The position numbers were made by a program, and so were the translations under genes. Below are positions 47,010 to 56,900 of a stretch of 64,000 bases of DNA, piece by piece. The stretch is from Spartobacteria bacterium. GTDB taxonomy: Bacteria; Verrucomicrobiota; Verrucomicrobiia; Chthoniobacterales; UBA10450. Each line of letters opens with the position of its first letter. The stretch's first letter is position 1. The stretch covers positions 1 to 64,000 of the forward strand of contig PMSN01000019.1 in assembly GCA_003167555.1 (NCBI GenBank), read 5' to 3'. Below the pieces are notes generated by a model. The model searched no databases and was not told the origin of the DNA. It saw only the letters and a list, made by a program, of their open reading frames with translations.

Positions 47010-48086
47010 TTAAAGCAGCGGCAGCTGCGTTTCATCCTGCGCGGTGTTCGCGAAGCGGACGCCGAGGCCGATTAAACGAACGCTTTTCCCTGTGCGCGCA
47101 AACGCTTCCGCGAGGAGCGAGCGAAACTGATCGAGTGATGGCGCGAGGCCGGCACGCTCGACGGTTGTGCGCGTGAAGTCGTGGAATTTGAGTTTCACGA
47201 AAATCTTTGTGATGATCCGAGTCGATTCCTTCTGGGCCAGGTCCGCCATTAGTTCCTCGAACAATTCCGGCAGTTTTTCTTCGCACTCGGACAGTGTTTC
47301 CAAATCCGTGGAAAAGGTTTCCTCGTTGCTGAGCGATTTGCGTTCGCGGTCCGGCTCGACGGGCCGCTCATCGATTCCGCGGCAAAGGTCGTAGAGCTCG
47401 ATCCCAAACTTGCCGAAGTTCTCCAGCAGATCGGCGCGCGACAAACGTCGCATGTCGCCACATGTCGCGATCCCGAGACGCTCCAGCTTCTGCCCGGTCA
47501 CTTCGCCGATGCCCCACAGTTTCCGCACCGGCAATTTCTCCATGAATTCCGGCACCTCCTCCGGTTTCACTTCGACCTGCCCGTTCGGTTTCTTCAAGTC
47601 GCTCGCGATCTTGGCGACTAACTTGTTCGGACCGATTCCCGCGGACGCCGTCAGCTTTGTCTTGCGCAGAATCAATCCGCGAATCACCTGCGCGAGCGGA
47701 CCCGGCGCGCCGGGATGCGCGGTGACATCGAGGTAAGCTTCGTCGAGCGAGAGCGGTTCTACCAGGGGCGTAAAGCGGTAGAGGATCTCGCGAATGACGG
47801 CGGATTCTTTCCGGTAAACATCGAAGCGGGTGGGGAGGATAATCAGATGCGGGCAGCGTTGCAGGGCCATGAACGTCGGCATGGCCGAGCGCACGCCGAA
47901 CTTGCGCGCCTCGTAATTGCACGTGGTCAACACGCCGCGGCGATCGCGCGCGCCGCCGACGCCCACCGGTTTGCCTTTCAACGAAGGCTGATCGCGGACT
48001 TCGATCGCCGCGTAGAAGCAATCCATGTCGAGATGGATGATCGCGCGCGGCTCTTTGTCGGATTGCACAAAGAGAATGTCATTCAA
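47010..48086 (-). CDS. dinB: DNA polymerase IV
   Basis: A 358-residue Y-family polymerase for translesion synthesis. The catalytic acidic residues are Asp20 (HLDMDCFYAA) and Asp115-Glu116 (SLDEAYLDV). The palm, thumb and little-finger lengths fit the family. There is a plain hairpin repeat just upstream (48125-48149). Confidence 0.94.
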   Translation of the reverse strand: MNDILFVQSDKEPRAIIHLDMDCFYAAIEVRDQPSLKGKPVGVGGARDRRGVLTTCNYEARKFGVRSAMPTFMALQRCPHLIILPTRFDVYRKESAVIREILYRFTPLVEPLSLDEAYLDVTAHPGAPGPLAQVIRGLILRKTKLTASAGIGPNKLVAKIASDLKKPNGQVEVKPEEVPEFMEKLPVRKLWGIGEVTGQKLERLGIATCGDMRRLSRADLLENFGKFGIELYDLCRGIDERPVEPDRERKSLSNEETFSTDLETLSECEEKLPELFEELMADLAQKESTRIITKIFVKLKFHDFTRTTVERAGLAPSLDQFRSLLAEAFARTGKSVRLIGLGVRFANTAQDETQLPLL

Positions 48087-48124
48087 AGAGCAACCGTTTC
48101 AAAACCGCCGACCGCAAAAGAAAA

Positions 48125-48149
48125 GAGGGCGATTTGGAAATCGCCCCTC
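48125..48149. repeat. Hairpin, GAGGGCGATTT / AAATCGCCC
   Basis: GAGGGCGATTT and AAATCGCCCCTC flank a 2-3 base loop. It lies in the divergent gap between dinB and the UPF0173 hydrolase and resembles a small repeat family. It has no T tract that would make it a terminator. Confidence 0.55.
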
Positions 48150-48184
48150 CTTGAAAAAACTCTGCGGCACCCTGATCTATCCTG

Positions 48185-48865
48185 ATGAAGTTTACCTACT
48201 ACGGTCACGCTTGTTTCTCGGTGGAAGCGGGCGGCAAGACGCTGCTCTTCGATCCTTTCATCACGCCAAATCCGCTGGCCAAAGAAATCGACGCCGGGAA
48301 AATCGCGGCGGATTTCATTCTCGTTTCGCACGGCCACGGCGATCATTTGGCGGATGTGGTCGCTGTGGCCCAGCGCACGGGCGCGACCGTCATTGCTCCC
48401 TACGAGGTCGGCACCTGGTTTGAGGCGAAGGGTGTGAAGAACGTGCAAGCGATGAATCACGGTGGCGCCGCGAAGATGGATTTCGGACGCGTCAAGCTGA
48501 CAAGCGCCATTCACAGCAGCTCGATGCCGGACGGTTCTTACGGCGGCAATCCGTGCGGCTTCGTCGTCGAATCGAGCGACGGCAATTTCTATTACTCGGG
48601 CGACACCGCGCTCACGTCCGACATGAAGCTGGTGGGCGAACTAACGAAACTACGCTTCGCGGTTTTTCCGATCGGCGATTTTTTCACGATGGGAATCGAA
48701 GACGCGGTGCGGGCGGCGGATTTCGTGGGCGTCTCAAAGTTTGTCGGCGTGCACTACGATACTTTTCCTCCGATTAAGCTCGATCACAAAGCCGCCCTGG
48801 AGGCGGCGCGGGCCGCCGGCAAAGAACTGCTCCTGCCGGCAATCGGCGAAACGATCGTCGTTTAG
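48185..48865 (+). CDS. UPF0173 metal-dependent hydrolase
   Basis: A 226-residue metallo-beta-lactamase-fold protein. The metal motif HGHGDHLAD is at about residues 54-62, with further ligands in AIHSSSMPDG, YYSGDTAL and VGVHYDTFPP. The substrate is unknown. It is a free-standing gene whose 3' end faces the shared terminator at 49004-49028. Confidence 0.9.
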   Translation: MKFTYYGHACFSVEAGGKTLLFDPFITPNPLAKEIDAGKIAADFILVSHGHGDHLADVVAVAQRTGATVIAPYEVGTWFEAKGVKNVQAMNHGGAAKMDFGRVKLTSAIHSSSMPDGSYGGNPCGFVVESSDGNFYYSGDTALTSDMKLVGELTKLRFAVFPIGDFFTMGIEDAVRAADFVGVSKFVGVHYDTFPPIKLDHKAALEAARAAGKELLLPAIGETIVV

Positions 48866-49000
48866 CTTGACCACCGTGTGACCGATGGAGGCGACTCGTT
48901 CTTGCGCGCATTTCAAGATGATCCGCCGCCGGGCGATAGCTCGGAGGCGCAGGTCCTTTCGCTCGCGGAACACTGATCCGGTCCCGCGTGGTAAAACGAA

Positions 49001-49037
49001 AACGGCGGCGATCTCGTCGATCGCCGCCGCGCTTTTC
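49001..49037. terminator. Bidirectional terminator hairpin
   Basis: GGCGGCGATC (49004-49013) pairs with GATCGCCGCC (49019-49028) around a 5-base loop. On one strand it is followed by GCGCTTTT, on the other by a T-rich GTTTTCGTTTT. It lies between convergent genes and probably ends both. Confidence 0.8.
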
Positions 49038-49048
49038 CGTCAACCCAA

Positions 49049-49435
49049 TTATTGCTTTCCCGCGTCGCGCATTTCTTCCCGCGCTTTGCGCATGTCTTCG
49101 CGGGCTTTCTGAAACGCATCGAATTTCTGTTGCTGGTCCGGCGTCAGGACCGCGCGAATTTGCGTGCGGGCGTTCTCTCTGATCGCCTTGATCTTCTGCC
49201 TCGCGTCCTGCCGGATCGCCACGACCTGCGGCTTGGCTTGATCGAGGATCGGTTGAATCTTCGCCTGCTGGTCAGGCGTGAGATTGAAAGTTTTTGTTAA
49301 GTGTTCAAGCATGTTGCCCTTGCCGTGGCCGCGCCAGCGCGGGCCTTTCGACTTGGGATCTTGAGCTTGAGCCATTGAAATTGTGGTCAGCGCGACCGCG
49401 CAGACAGTGGCGAGTGTAATAAGTTTTCGTTTCAT
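49049..49435 (-). CDS. Spy/CpxP-like periplasmic protein
   Basis: A 128-residue helical periplasmic protein with a signal peptide (ITLATVCAVALTTISMAQAQ). It has two LTPDQQ motifs (about residues 52-57 and 98-103) and long charged helices, like Spy and CpxP, which act as ATP-independent chaperones. Its partner is unknown. It is followed by the terminator at 49001. Confidence 0.8.
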   Translation of the reverse strand: MKRKLITLATVCAVALTTISMAQAQDPKSKGPRWRGHGKGNMLEHLTKTFNLTPDQQAKIQPILDQAKPQVVAIRQDARQKIKAIRENARTQIRAVLTPDQQQKFDAFQKAREDMRKAREEMRDAGKQ

Positions 49436-49615
49436 ATTCTGTTCGTTGCTTTTTTATCTCAGCGCTAGATCGCGCATTCTTGTGAGGAATAACCCACCAA
49501 GTCTTCCGAAGTTGCGAACTTCTCTTCGGGAAATCGAGTCAGTGGAAGGTGAGGCACAAGAGCTGGCCGCGCTTTCGAGTTGACCAAAGCGGGTGGAGCC
49601 GGACAAGACTCACTC

Positions 49616-51436
49616 ATGTTTAGACGCGTCTTGAAGTGGCTCCTCCGAATCGTCGCCCTGCTCCTGATCGTGCTGGCGATCTTCCTCGTCAATCTCGTTT
49701 GGTTCCGGCCATGGAGCCTGAATCTCTTTTACGAAAAAATCTTCGTGCAGCTCCTTTTCGACGAGCCGGAGCTGCTTTCGTCGCTCGGCCTGGTAGAGCG
49801 GTTTGGCATTACCGCGCACAACGGAAAACTGGGCGACGTGTCCCCCGCGCATCAACAGCATTTTTTCGATCGAGCCAAACAAAACCTCGCGGACCTGCAC
49901 GCCTACTCGCTCGATCGGCAGACGCCATCGCAGCGGCTTTCCACTCACATCCTCGATTGGTTCCTCTCCCGCCAGATCGAAGGAGAAAAATATCAATGGC
50001 ACAACTATCCGGTGAATCAGCTCTTCGGGGTGCAGAATGAATTCCCTTCCTTCATGGCCAACACGCATCGGCTTCTGGCGAAACGCGATTGCGATTACTA
50101 CCTCCAGCGGCTCGGCGCGGTGGGAACGAAGTTCGATCAGTTGCTGGCCAGCCTGCGCGTGCGCGAGGAAAAAGGAATTCTGCCGCCGCGTTTCGTCGTC
50201 GAGAAAGTGCTGAAGGAAATGAACGGCTTCGTGGCGCAGCCGGCCGCGGAAAACATTTTGTCGAGTTCGTTCAAGACCCGGGCCCTCCTTATCAAGGAGC
50301 TGACCGACGCGCAGCGGGCCGATTATCAAAAGCAAGTTGAGACGGCCGTGACTGCGAGTGTTTATCCGGCCTATCAAAAGCTGATCGATTATTTCACTGG
50401 CCTTCTGCCGAAGACGACGACCGACGACGGCGTCTGGAAGCTCCCCGACGGCGACGCCTTTTACGCCTATGCTCTGCGCGAAAACACCACGACCACGCTC
50501 AAGCCGCAGGAAGTGCACGATCTTGGAGTGCGCGAGGTGGCGCGAATCGAAGCGGAGATGCGCGCCATTCTGGACGCGAATGGATTCAAGGATCGACCGA
50601 TCGGCGAAGCGATGGATGCGCTGGGGAAGGACCCGAAGTTTCATTTTTCAAACGACGACAAGGGACGCGCCGATGCGCTCGCCGAATACACGCGCCTGAT
50701 CACCCAGGCGACGGAGCGTTCCCGCGAATTGTTCGTGACGGTGCCGCGGGCGAAGATCGAAGTGCGCCGCGTGCCGGAGTTCAAAGAGGCGACGTCCGCT
50801 GGCGCCTATTACCAGGGAGGTGCGCTGGATGGAACGCGCCCGGGTGTTTTCTACGCAAATCTCCGCGACATGAACGAAGTCGCGAAATGGGCAATGCCGA
50901 CGCTCGCTTATCATGAAGGCGTGCCGGGCCATCACTGGCAAATTTCCACGGCGCAGGAATTGAAAGGGCTGCCGCAATTTCGGAAACTGATTCCTTTCAC
51001 CGCCTATCAGGAAGGCTGGGCCCTCTACACGGAATGGCTGGCGAAGCAGGCGGGCTGGTACGAGGGCGATCCATTCGGCGATCTCGGGCGTTTGCAGGGC
51101 GAGCTTTTCCGCGCGGTGCGTCTGGTGGTGGATACCGGGATTCACGCGAAGCGATGGCCGCGCGAACAAGCGATCAGTTACATGCGCGAGAAAACGGGGA
51201 TGGGCGAGAAGGAAGTGACCGCAGAGATCGAGCGCTACATCGTGATTCCCGGACAAGCGTGCGCTTACAAGGTGGGAATGTTGAAGATCCAGGAATTACG
51301 AATGCGCGCGCAAACGGAGCTGGGACCGAAGTTCGACCAGCGGCAATTCCACGATGCCGTGCTCAAGAATGGCGCGCTGCCGCTCGAGATTCTCGAGGAG
51401 GAAGTGAACGCCTACATTCAGCGCACCAGGCAGTAG
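49616..51436 (+). CDS. DUF885 metallopeptidase-like protein
   Basis: A 606-residue protein with an N-terminal membrane helix (WLLRIVALLLIVLAIFLVNLVW). The C-terminal half has the DUF885 zinc-peptidase motif YHEGVPGHHWQ and a second Glu further along (YQEGWALYTEW). The family is related to M32-like carboxypeptidases. The active site faces the periplasm. ATG 49616 (MFRRVLKW) is used because it sits just before the membrane helix. Confidence 0.88.
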   Translation: MFRRVLKWLLRIVALLLIVLAIFLVNLVWFRPWSLNLFYEKIFVQLLFDEPELLSSLGLVERFGITAHNGKLGDVSPAHQQHFFDRAKQNLADLHAYSLDRQTPSQRLSTHILDWFLSRQIEGEKYQWHNYPVNQLFGVQNEFPSFMANTHRLLAKRDCDYYLQRLGAVGTKFDQLLASLRVREEKGILPPRFVVEKVLKEMNGFVAQPAAENILSSSFKTRALLIKELTDAQRADYQKQVETAVTASVYPAYQKLIDYFTGLLPKTTTDDGVWKLPDGDAFYAYALRENTTTTLKPQEVHDLGVREVARIEAEMRAILDANGFKDRPIGEAMDALGKDPKFHFSNDDKGRADALAEYTRLITQATERSRELFVTVPRAKIEVRRVPEFKEATSAGAYYQGGALDGTRPGVFYANLRDMNEVAKWAMPTLAYHEGVPGHHWQISTAQELKGLPQFRKLIPFTAYQEGWALYTEWLAKQAGWYEGDPFGDLGRLQGELFRAVRLVVDTGIHAKRWPREQAISYMREKTGMGEKEVTAEIERYIVIPGQACAYKVGMLKIQELRMRAQTELGPKFDQRQFHDAVLKNGALPLEILEEEVNAYIQRTRQ

Positions 51437-51457
51437 CCGCCGGAATCGCCCCGCTTC

Positions 51458-53275
51458 TCAAAACAGGTTCTGGAAAACGAGCCTAACGAATGCATTACCT
51501 TGCCGGCCAAAAGTGGGTCCGGAAACGGTGCGCATGTAGCCAGCTTCCAGCTTCGCCGTCACGACCGTCAACTGCACGCCGCCGCCCGCCGCCAGCCAGG
51601 TTTCGCTTGAGGCACCCTGGCCGGATAAGCCGGCGGCGTCTACCATCAAGAGCGGTTTGATTGAGTAGAGATTGGCTTGATCGATGACGAAGTGGGCTGC
51701 TGGCGTTACTTCCTGGAGAATTCGCCTCGCTTGCGTTTCTGCCTCCGCGGCGCTCAACCCTTGTTCCTGCAGAACGGCCGCGAGCATGCTCGGGCCAGTC
51801 ACGTCAATCTGGGTTCTGAGCAGTTGCTTGATGGAAATGGGATTGCCGTTCACATCGGGGATATCGGTGAGTTCATTCGGAATCAAAGGCATCGACCATG
51901 TCGGAATCGGCAAAGTAACATTAAGGTTCACGTGCCAGAATGTGTCGCCTCCAGTCGTTAGGCCACCTGCGCCGCGCAGCCGGGCTTCGTTTTCACCGAA
52001 ACTTCTGATGATCGGCCCCGAAGGCATTTTCATCAGCGCAGTCGAGTTCGAGTTGTCATAGAGAAATTGACCAGGCGCATTGCCGCCAAAGAACTGGGAG
52101 TAGCCCGGCGTGTTGCCCGAAGCTCTGCCACCACCGGCGACGATTTCTATTCCGATCGTCTGGTTCGGAGCCAGCGCGATTTCCTTTTCATAGCCGAGCC
52201 GGCCGACGAAGCGCTGGTAGGATTCGCCCGATCCGGTTTGCCACCCACTTTCTTCCCAAAAGGCCGTTCGCAAGAATCCGTTGATGGAAGGCGGAATGGT
52301 ATCGAGTAGGACGCGGGCGGTTTGTTCGTTAGCCGTCGTATTCGTCTCGAGTGAAGTGGTGCCGTCCAGGAAGGCGTCGCTGGTCCGGCGATAACCGGCG
52401 TCGAGGGAAAGATGGGTGTTGGGCGCCAGCTTCAACTTAAGTCCCACGGTAGCCACGCCCGCGTTACGAGTATGCTCGCTATCTCCCAGTGGTTCTTTCA
52501 CGCCATCGAAGTCAGCCGAGAACATCACCTGTTCCAAGGAAGCGTCAGTGCGCTGGTGGCTGTAACGCAGGCTCGCGTCTCCGCGATAGAATGATTTCTC
52601 GAGCGATTTCGTTCCTTCCGCGCGCAACTCGAACTGCTGCTGTGCCGTGGCGGAATTTACGGCGTCGGACAAGTGTAAGAGATCGCCACCGAAACTGGCG
52701 GAGATCGACGATCCAAAAGCCCGATCGTACGAAAGGCCAACCGTAGGATTGAGAGCCAGGAGGGGCTTCGGGACGTTTGAGTAAAAGGTGGGGCGCGGGG
52801 TCCGAGGAATCGGCAGAACATTGTTGCCTACCTGGACGAGGGAAATGTGAAGGTAGTAGGGCCGGAAAATGACGCCCACAGTCCCATCGTTTGCCGAAGT
52901 GTCGTACTTTACATCGATGTAGAGCACGCCGACTTCGCCTTTCGAATGAAATCCCAGGCTGGCATTGGAACCGGAAGTGATGGCATCCCTCAGCGCCCCC
53001 ATGGCCGCGGAGAGTTTCTCGTTCGTCAGTGTGTCTCCCGCCGCGAGCGGCAATGGAACGTGGTCGGCCCATCGCCCTTCCACCTTCACGTAGCGCACCC
53101 GGAGATCGCGAACTCCATGCGCCTTCGCGCTGGTCAGGGCCACGCCAGTGTCCTGGGGCGTTTTGTCCGTGTCCGAACCGAAGCTCAAGCTTACCGGCGC
53201 GGCATCCTGCGCGAAGCCGAGCGCTGGGAAGATGAGACCAAGACCAAGGACGCACTTGACGCCAAGCTTCTGCAT
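51458..53275 (-). CDS. Large outer-membrane beta-barrel protein with POTRA-like N-terminus
   Basis: A 605-residue product from ATG 53275. It has a signal peptide (GVKCVLGLGLIFPALGFAQ), a region from about 55 to 150 with a POTRA-like or secretin-like strand-helix pattern (LRVRYVKVEGRWA, LTNEKLSAAMGALRDAI), then many alternating strands rich in aromatic and polar residues. It ends in Phe (FVRLVFQNLF), as BAM-assembled barrels do. This fits a two-partner-secretion or Omp85-like translocator; the partner is unknown. The next gene upstream is a hypothetical. Confidence 0.7.
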   Translation of the reverse strand: MQKLGVKCVLGLGLIFPALGFAQDAAPVSLSFGSDTDKTPQDTGVALTSAKAHGVRDLRVRYVKVEGRWADHVPLPLAAGDTLTNEKLSAAMGALRDAITSGSNASLGFHSKGEVGVLYIDVKYDTSANDGTVGVIFRPYYLHISLVQVGNNVLPIPRTPRPTFYSNVPKPLLALNPTVGLSYDRAFGSSISASFGGDLLHLSDAVNSATAQQQFELRAEGTKSLEKSFYRGDASLRYSHQRTDASLEQVMFSADFDGVKEPLGDSEHTRNAGVATVGLKLKLAPNTHLSLDAGYRRTSDAFLDGTTSLETNTTANEQTARVLLDTIPPSINGFLRTAFWEESGWQTGSGESYQRFVGRLGYEKEIALAPNQTIGIEIVAGGGRASGNTPGYSQFFGGNAPGQFLYDNSNSTALMKMPSGPIIRSFGENEARLRGAGGLTTGGDTFWHVNLNVTLPIPTWSMPLIPNELTDIPDVNGNPISIKQLLRTQIDVTGPSMLAAVLQEQGLSAAEAETQARRILQEVTPAAHFVIDQANLYSIKPLLMVDAAGLSGQGASSETWLAAGGGVQLTVVTAKLEAGYMRTVSGPTFGRQGNAFVRLVFQNLF

Positions 53276-53361
53276 TAACGCAAACCAAGTCTGGGATCTC
53301 ACAAGTGGAGGATGACCACAGCCTGCATCCAGCCTGTTCCGACTAACGCCGGAAGCGCCAG

Positions 53362-53853
53362 TTAGACAGCGACGTTAACTACCTGGGACATCGCATCGTG
53401 GATAGCTTGCTTCTGCGCGGCGGTGGGATTCTGATTCCCGACCACAGCCTTCGTCGCAGGATAAACGTTCTTGATCAGGATGTCGGCTTGCGCTGGTTTA
53501 ACTCCGGTCGCGGCCATGGTCTGGACAGCCTGCTGCTCCACGGGCGTGCCGGAAGTGAACGAGACATGCACTAAGGCAACATCCGGGCTGCCCGCGACCA
53601 CCTTGAAGAGGTCGAAGACGATTTTCCAGATGGCATCGGCGGTCGGCGTGCAATCGCGTTCCACGCTGACATGGAACTTGAAGCCGGCCTCTGGGCTAAA
53701 GACCATTACGTCGAGAAGGAATGGTTTGCAGATCTTGGGGCCGATCGGAACTACTTTGGTGGAGGAGGTAGGCATATGTTTGGGGTTGGTTGGGGTTGTT
53801 CCTAAGTTCCCGTTGATGGAAACAGAGGTGGTTTCGTTATTGGGGGCGTGCAC
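53362..53853 (-). CDS. Hypothetical protein, 163 aa
   Basis: A soluble protein from GTG 53853, with an alternative start at MPTSSTKVV, ATG 53775. The middle has an FKFHVSVERD, then IWKIVFDLFKVVAGSPDVAL, followed by a GTPVEQQAVQTM segment and a Gln-rich end. No signal peptide or known domain is seen. It is 59 bases from the barrel gene's end on the same strand and may be a substrate or partner for it. This is speculative. Confidence 0.45.
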   Translation of the reverse strand: MHAPNNETTSVSINGNLGTTPTNPKHMPTSSTKVVPIGPKICKPFLLDVMVFSPEAGFKFHVSVERDCTPTADAIWKIVFDLFKVVAGSPDVALVHVSFTSGTPVEQQAVQTMAATGVKPAQADILIKNVYPATKAVVGNQNPTAAQKQAIHDAMSQVVNVAV

Positions 53854-53971
53854 CTGAAATAGGAGGAATCCCCGTTTGGATCAAGAACAAAGTTGCGTTC
53901 GGCCAGAAAAAAAAGAGAGCTATCGCCCAAGCCCCGTTGGCTACTGGACGAAGAGAGTCCGTGAGGCGAAT

Positions 53972-56900
53972 TCAACGCTTCAACGCTTCAGCACCCACCG
54001 CGAACTTCTCAATCTGCTCTTTCACATCGTGGACAAAATTCGCGGCGCCGGCGCCGTTCACGACGCGATGATCGAACGTTAACGACAAGGTAATGAATTC
54101 GGCCGTTTGATTCTTTTTCCCGTCGCCCACGGTTTCATAATGCGCCGACCCGACAAACAAAGTCCCGACTGATGGCGGCACTACGATCGGCGCCGCCGCC
54201 CGCACGCCGAATGCGCCAAGGCTGCTGATCACTACGGGTGCGTTCATTGCGTCCACCCGGCCCGCGCGCGTTTCCTCCACAGTCTGGTTGTAACGCTGCA
54301 CGAAATCCGGCCAGTCGCGCTTGTTTGCATGCGTGACCACGGCCGTCGCCAGGCGATCGTCCTCGAGCGCCACGGCAATCCCGAGATCGAAGTCATCGTT
54401 CTCGATGATGCGATCGTCTTCCAAAATGATCCGGCGGAACGGCGCGTGTTTTTCCATTGCGCGCACGACCGCCCATGCGACCATCACAGAAGGCGACGCG
54501 GCGGTCTTTCCATCCTTTTTCTTCGCCGCCTCGCGCGCTTTGCGGATCGTGTCCCAGAGCGCGTCGATCTGCAAATTCGCGGGGACGACGCGGCCGAGCC
54601 GGCGCACAATCGTCGGCGAAAGAGCGGGCTCGATGCTTGCGCTTTTCTTCTGTAGTGGCAGCCGTGTCGGCTGCTCGGAAGAAGGAGCAGGCGACACGCC
54701 TGCCGCTACAGGTTCAGCGGCGCCGTTTGGTTGTTCCGCGGCCGTTTCAAATTGCTCCGCGAACGAATCGCCTTCGGCCAGGATCGTCCCGAGTTCCTGT
54801 CCGATTTCGACGGTAGCGCCGACTTCCGTTTTCCATTCGCCCATCGTGCCGGCAAACGAAGACTCGATCGGATAGACGGCCTTGTCCGTTTCGAGTTCGC
54901 ACAGCGGATCGTCCAGCTCGATCCGGTCGCCCGGCTTCTTCAAAAGCCCCACGACCTTGGCGTTGCGAATCCCTTCGCCCATGATCGGGACGGTGATCTT
55001 TTGCATACGTTGTTTTGTCGTCCCCGTATTTGTTTGTGCAACTTTCGCTTTTGGCGCGGCCGCTTCCGCGCGCTGCTGCATCGGCGCGATCGCCACACGT
55101 TCAGCCTTCGTCGACATGGAGCGGCGCACCGCCGCGATGATGCGCGCCACGTCCGGCAACGCCGCGTATTCATAGATCGGATTGTAACCGATCATCACGT
55201 TTCCTTTGCTCACCAGAATCGGCGGGCTCGTCATCTCGCTCCAGATTTCCTGCTGCCCGGTGATGTGCGTGATGATCATCTGGCCGACGCTGCAATTCTC
55301 GGTGTCTTCCTGCACGACGATCAATCGTCCTGTGCGCCGCACCGATTCCTCAATCGCCTCGCGATCCCACGGCGCGATCGAACGCAAGTCGATCAACTCG
55401 ACGCTTGCCTCGCCGCCAAGCTGCTCGAGCGCTTCCAATGATTTCTCGATCGTATTTCCCCACGCCACCAAAGTAATGTCCGACCCGGTGCTGCGGGTGC
55501 GCGCTTTGCCGAGGGGGATTGCGCGGATCGGCTCCGTGTATTCGTGTTCGGCCCAGAGCAAATGTTTCGGAATCAGGACGAACGTCGGATCGTCGCAGTG
55601 CATCGCGGTCCAAAGAAGTCCGGCCGCGTCTTCCGGCGTGCTCGGGATCACGATGTTGATGCCGGGATAATGCGCGAGCGCCGACTCGTTCGCCTGGCTG
55701 TGCCACAAACTTCCGCCGGGAAGGTAAGCGCCATAGGGCGCGTAGATCACCGCCGGACATTTCCACGTGCCGAAGGAACGCCAGCGCAAGGTCGAGAGAT
55801 TCGTGACGAGCTGGTTCCAGCCGGGATTGATGAAGTCGATGAATTGCAGCTCGAAGACCGGCCGCTTTCCGTACGACGCGAGCCCGCACGCGACGCCGAG
55901 GATCGTCGATTCCGCGAGCGGTGAATTGTAAACCTGCTTGGGAAATTCCGTCGAAAGCCGCTGGGTCAGGCGGAAGACGCCGCCTTTCGGATCTTCAATG
56001 TCTTCGCCGAAAATGATTCGGCCCGAATCTTTCTCGAGGCCTGCGCGCAACGCCTTGTTGATCGTGTCGCCGATCCGGTATTTGCCCGGCGGAATAATCT
56101 CGTCGGTCAGCTCCGGCGCTTCCCCTCTGACTTCCAGCTCCAGCTCGTCCGCGGACGGATCTTTCTCGCGTTCCGCTTCGGCGAATTCCTGCCGGATGCG
56201 CTCCTTGATTCCCTGGTCGAGCTTCGCGTATTCCTCCTCGGTGATCGCGCCTTCGGCAATCAATTGCTCCTTCCAACATTTGAGCGGATCGCATTTCTCC
56301 AGGTTCTGAAGTTCTTCGGCGCTGCGATAAAGTTTCTGGTCGTCGGTGCTGGTGTGGCTGGAGAGCCGTTCCATCTTTACCCAAAGAAATGCCGGGCCGT
56401 TTCCGGCGCGCAGTCCGGCGATCGCTTTCGTCGCGACATCGTAAACGGTCTGGACATTCGTGCCGTCCACTTCGAGCCAGTCGTTAGGCTGAAGAACACC
56501 GAGCGCGAGGGGATTGATCTCGCGCGTCGGACTGCTGATGCCGTAAGCGTTGTCCTCGACCACGAACATCACCGGCAGCTGTCTCTCCTTCGCGAAACAA
56601 ACCGCCTCGAAAAAATCGCCCTGGCGCGTCGCCGCGTCGCCGATCGTCGCCACGACGAAATTCGGTTTGCTGTCGAGCTTGATGCCCCACGCGATTCCGC
56701 ACGCCGGTAGAAGTTGCGCGCCGGTCGGCGTCGGCACACTCCAAATGTGGCGCTCGGCGTAACTATAATGTGACGGCATTTGCCGGCCGCCGCTTTGTCC
56801 CTTGCGTTTCGCCATGTAATCGAGCGCCAGTTCCCGCGACGCCACGCCGCGTCCCAGCACCAGCGCCCGGTCGCGGTAGTACGGACAAATGTAATCGTCC

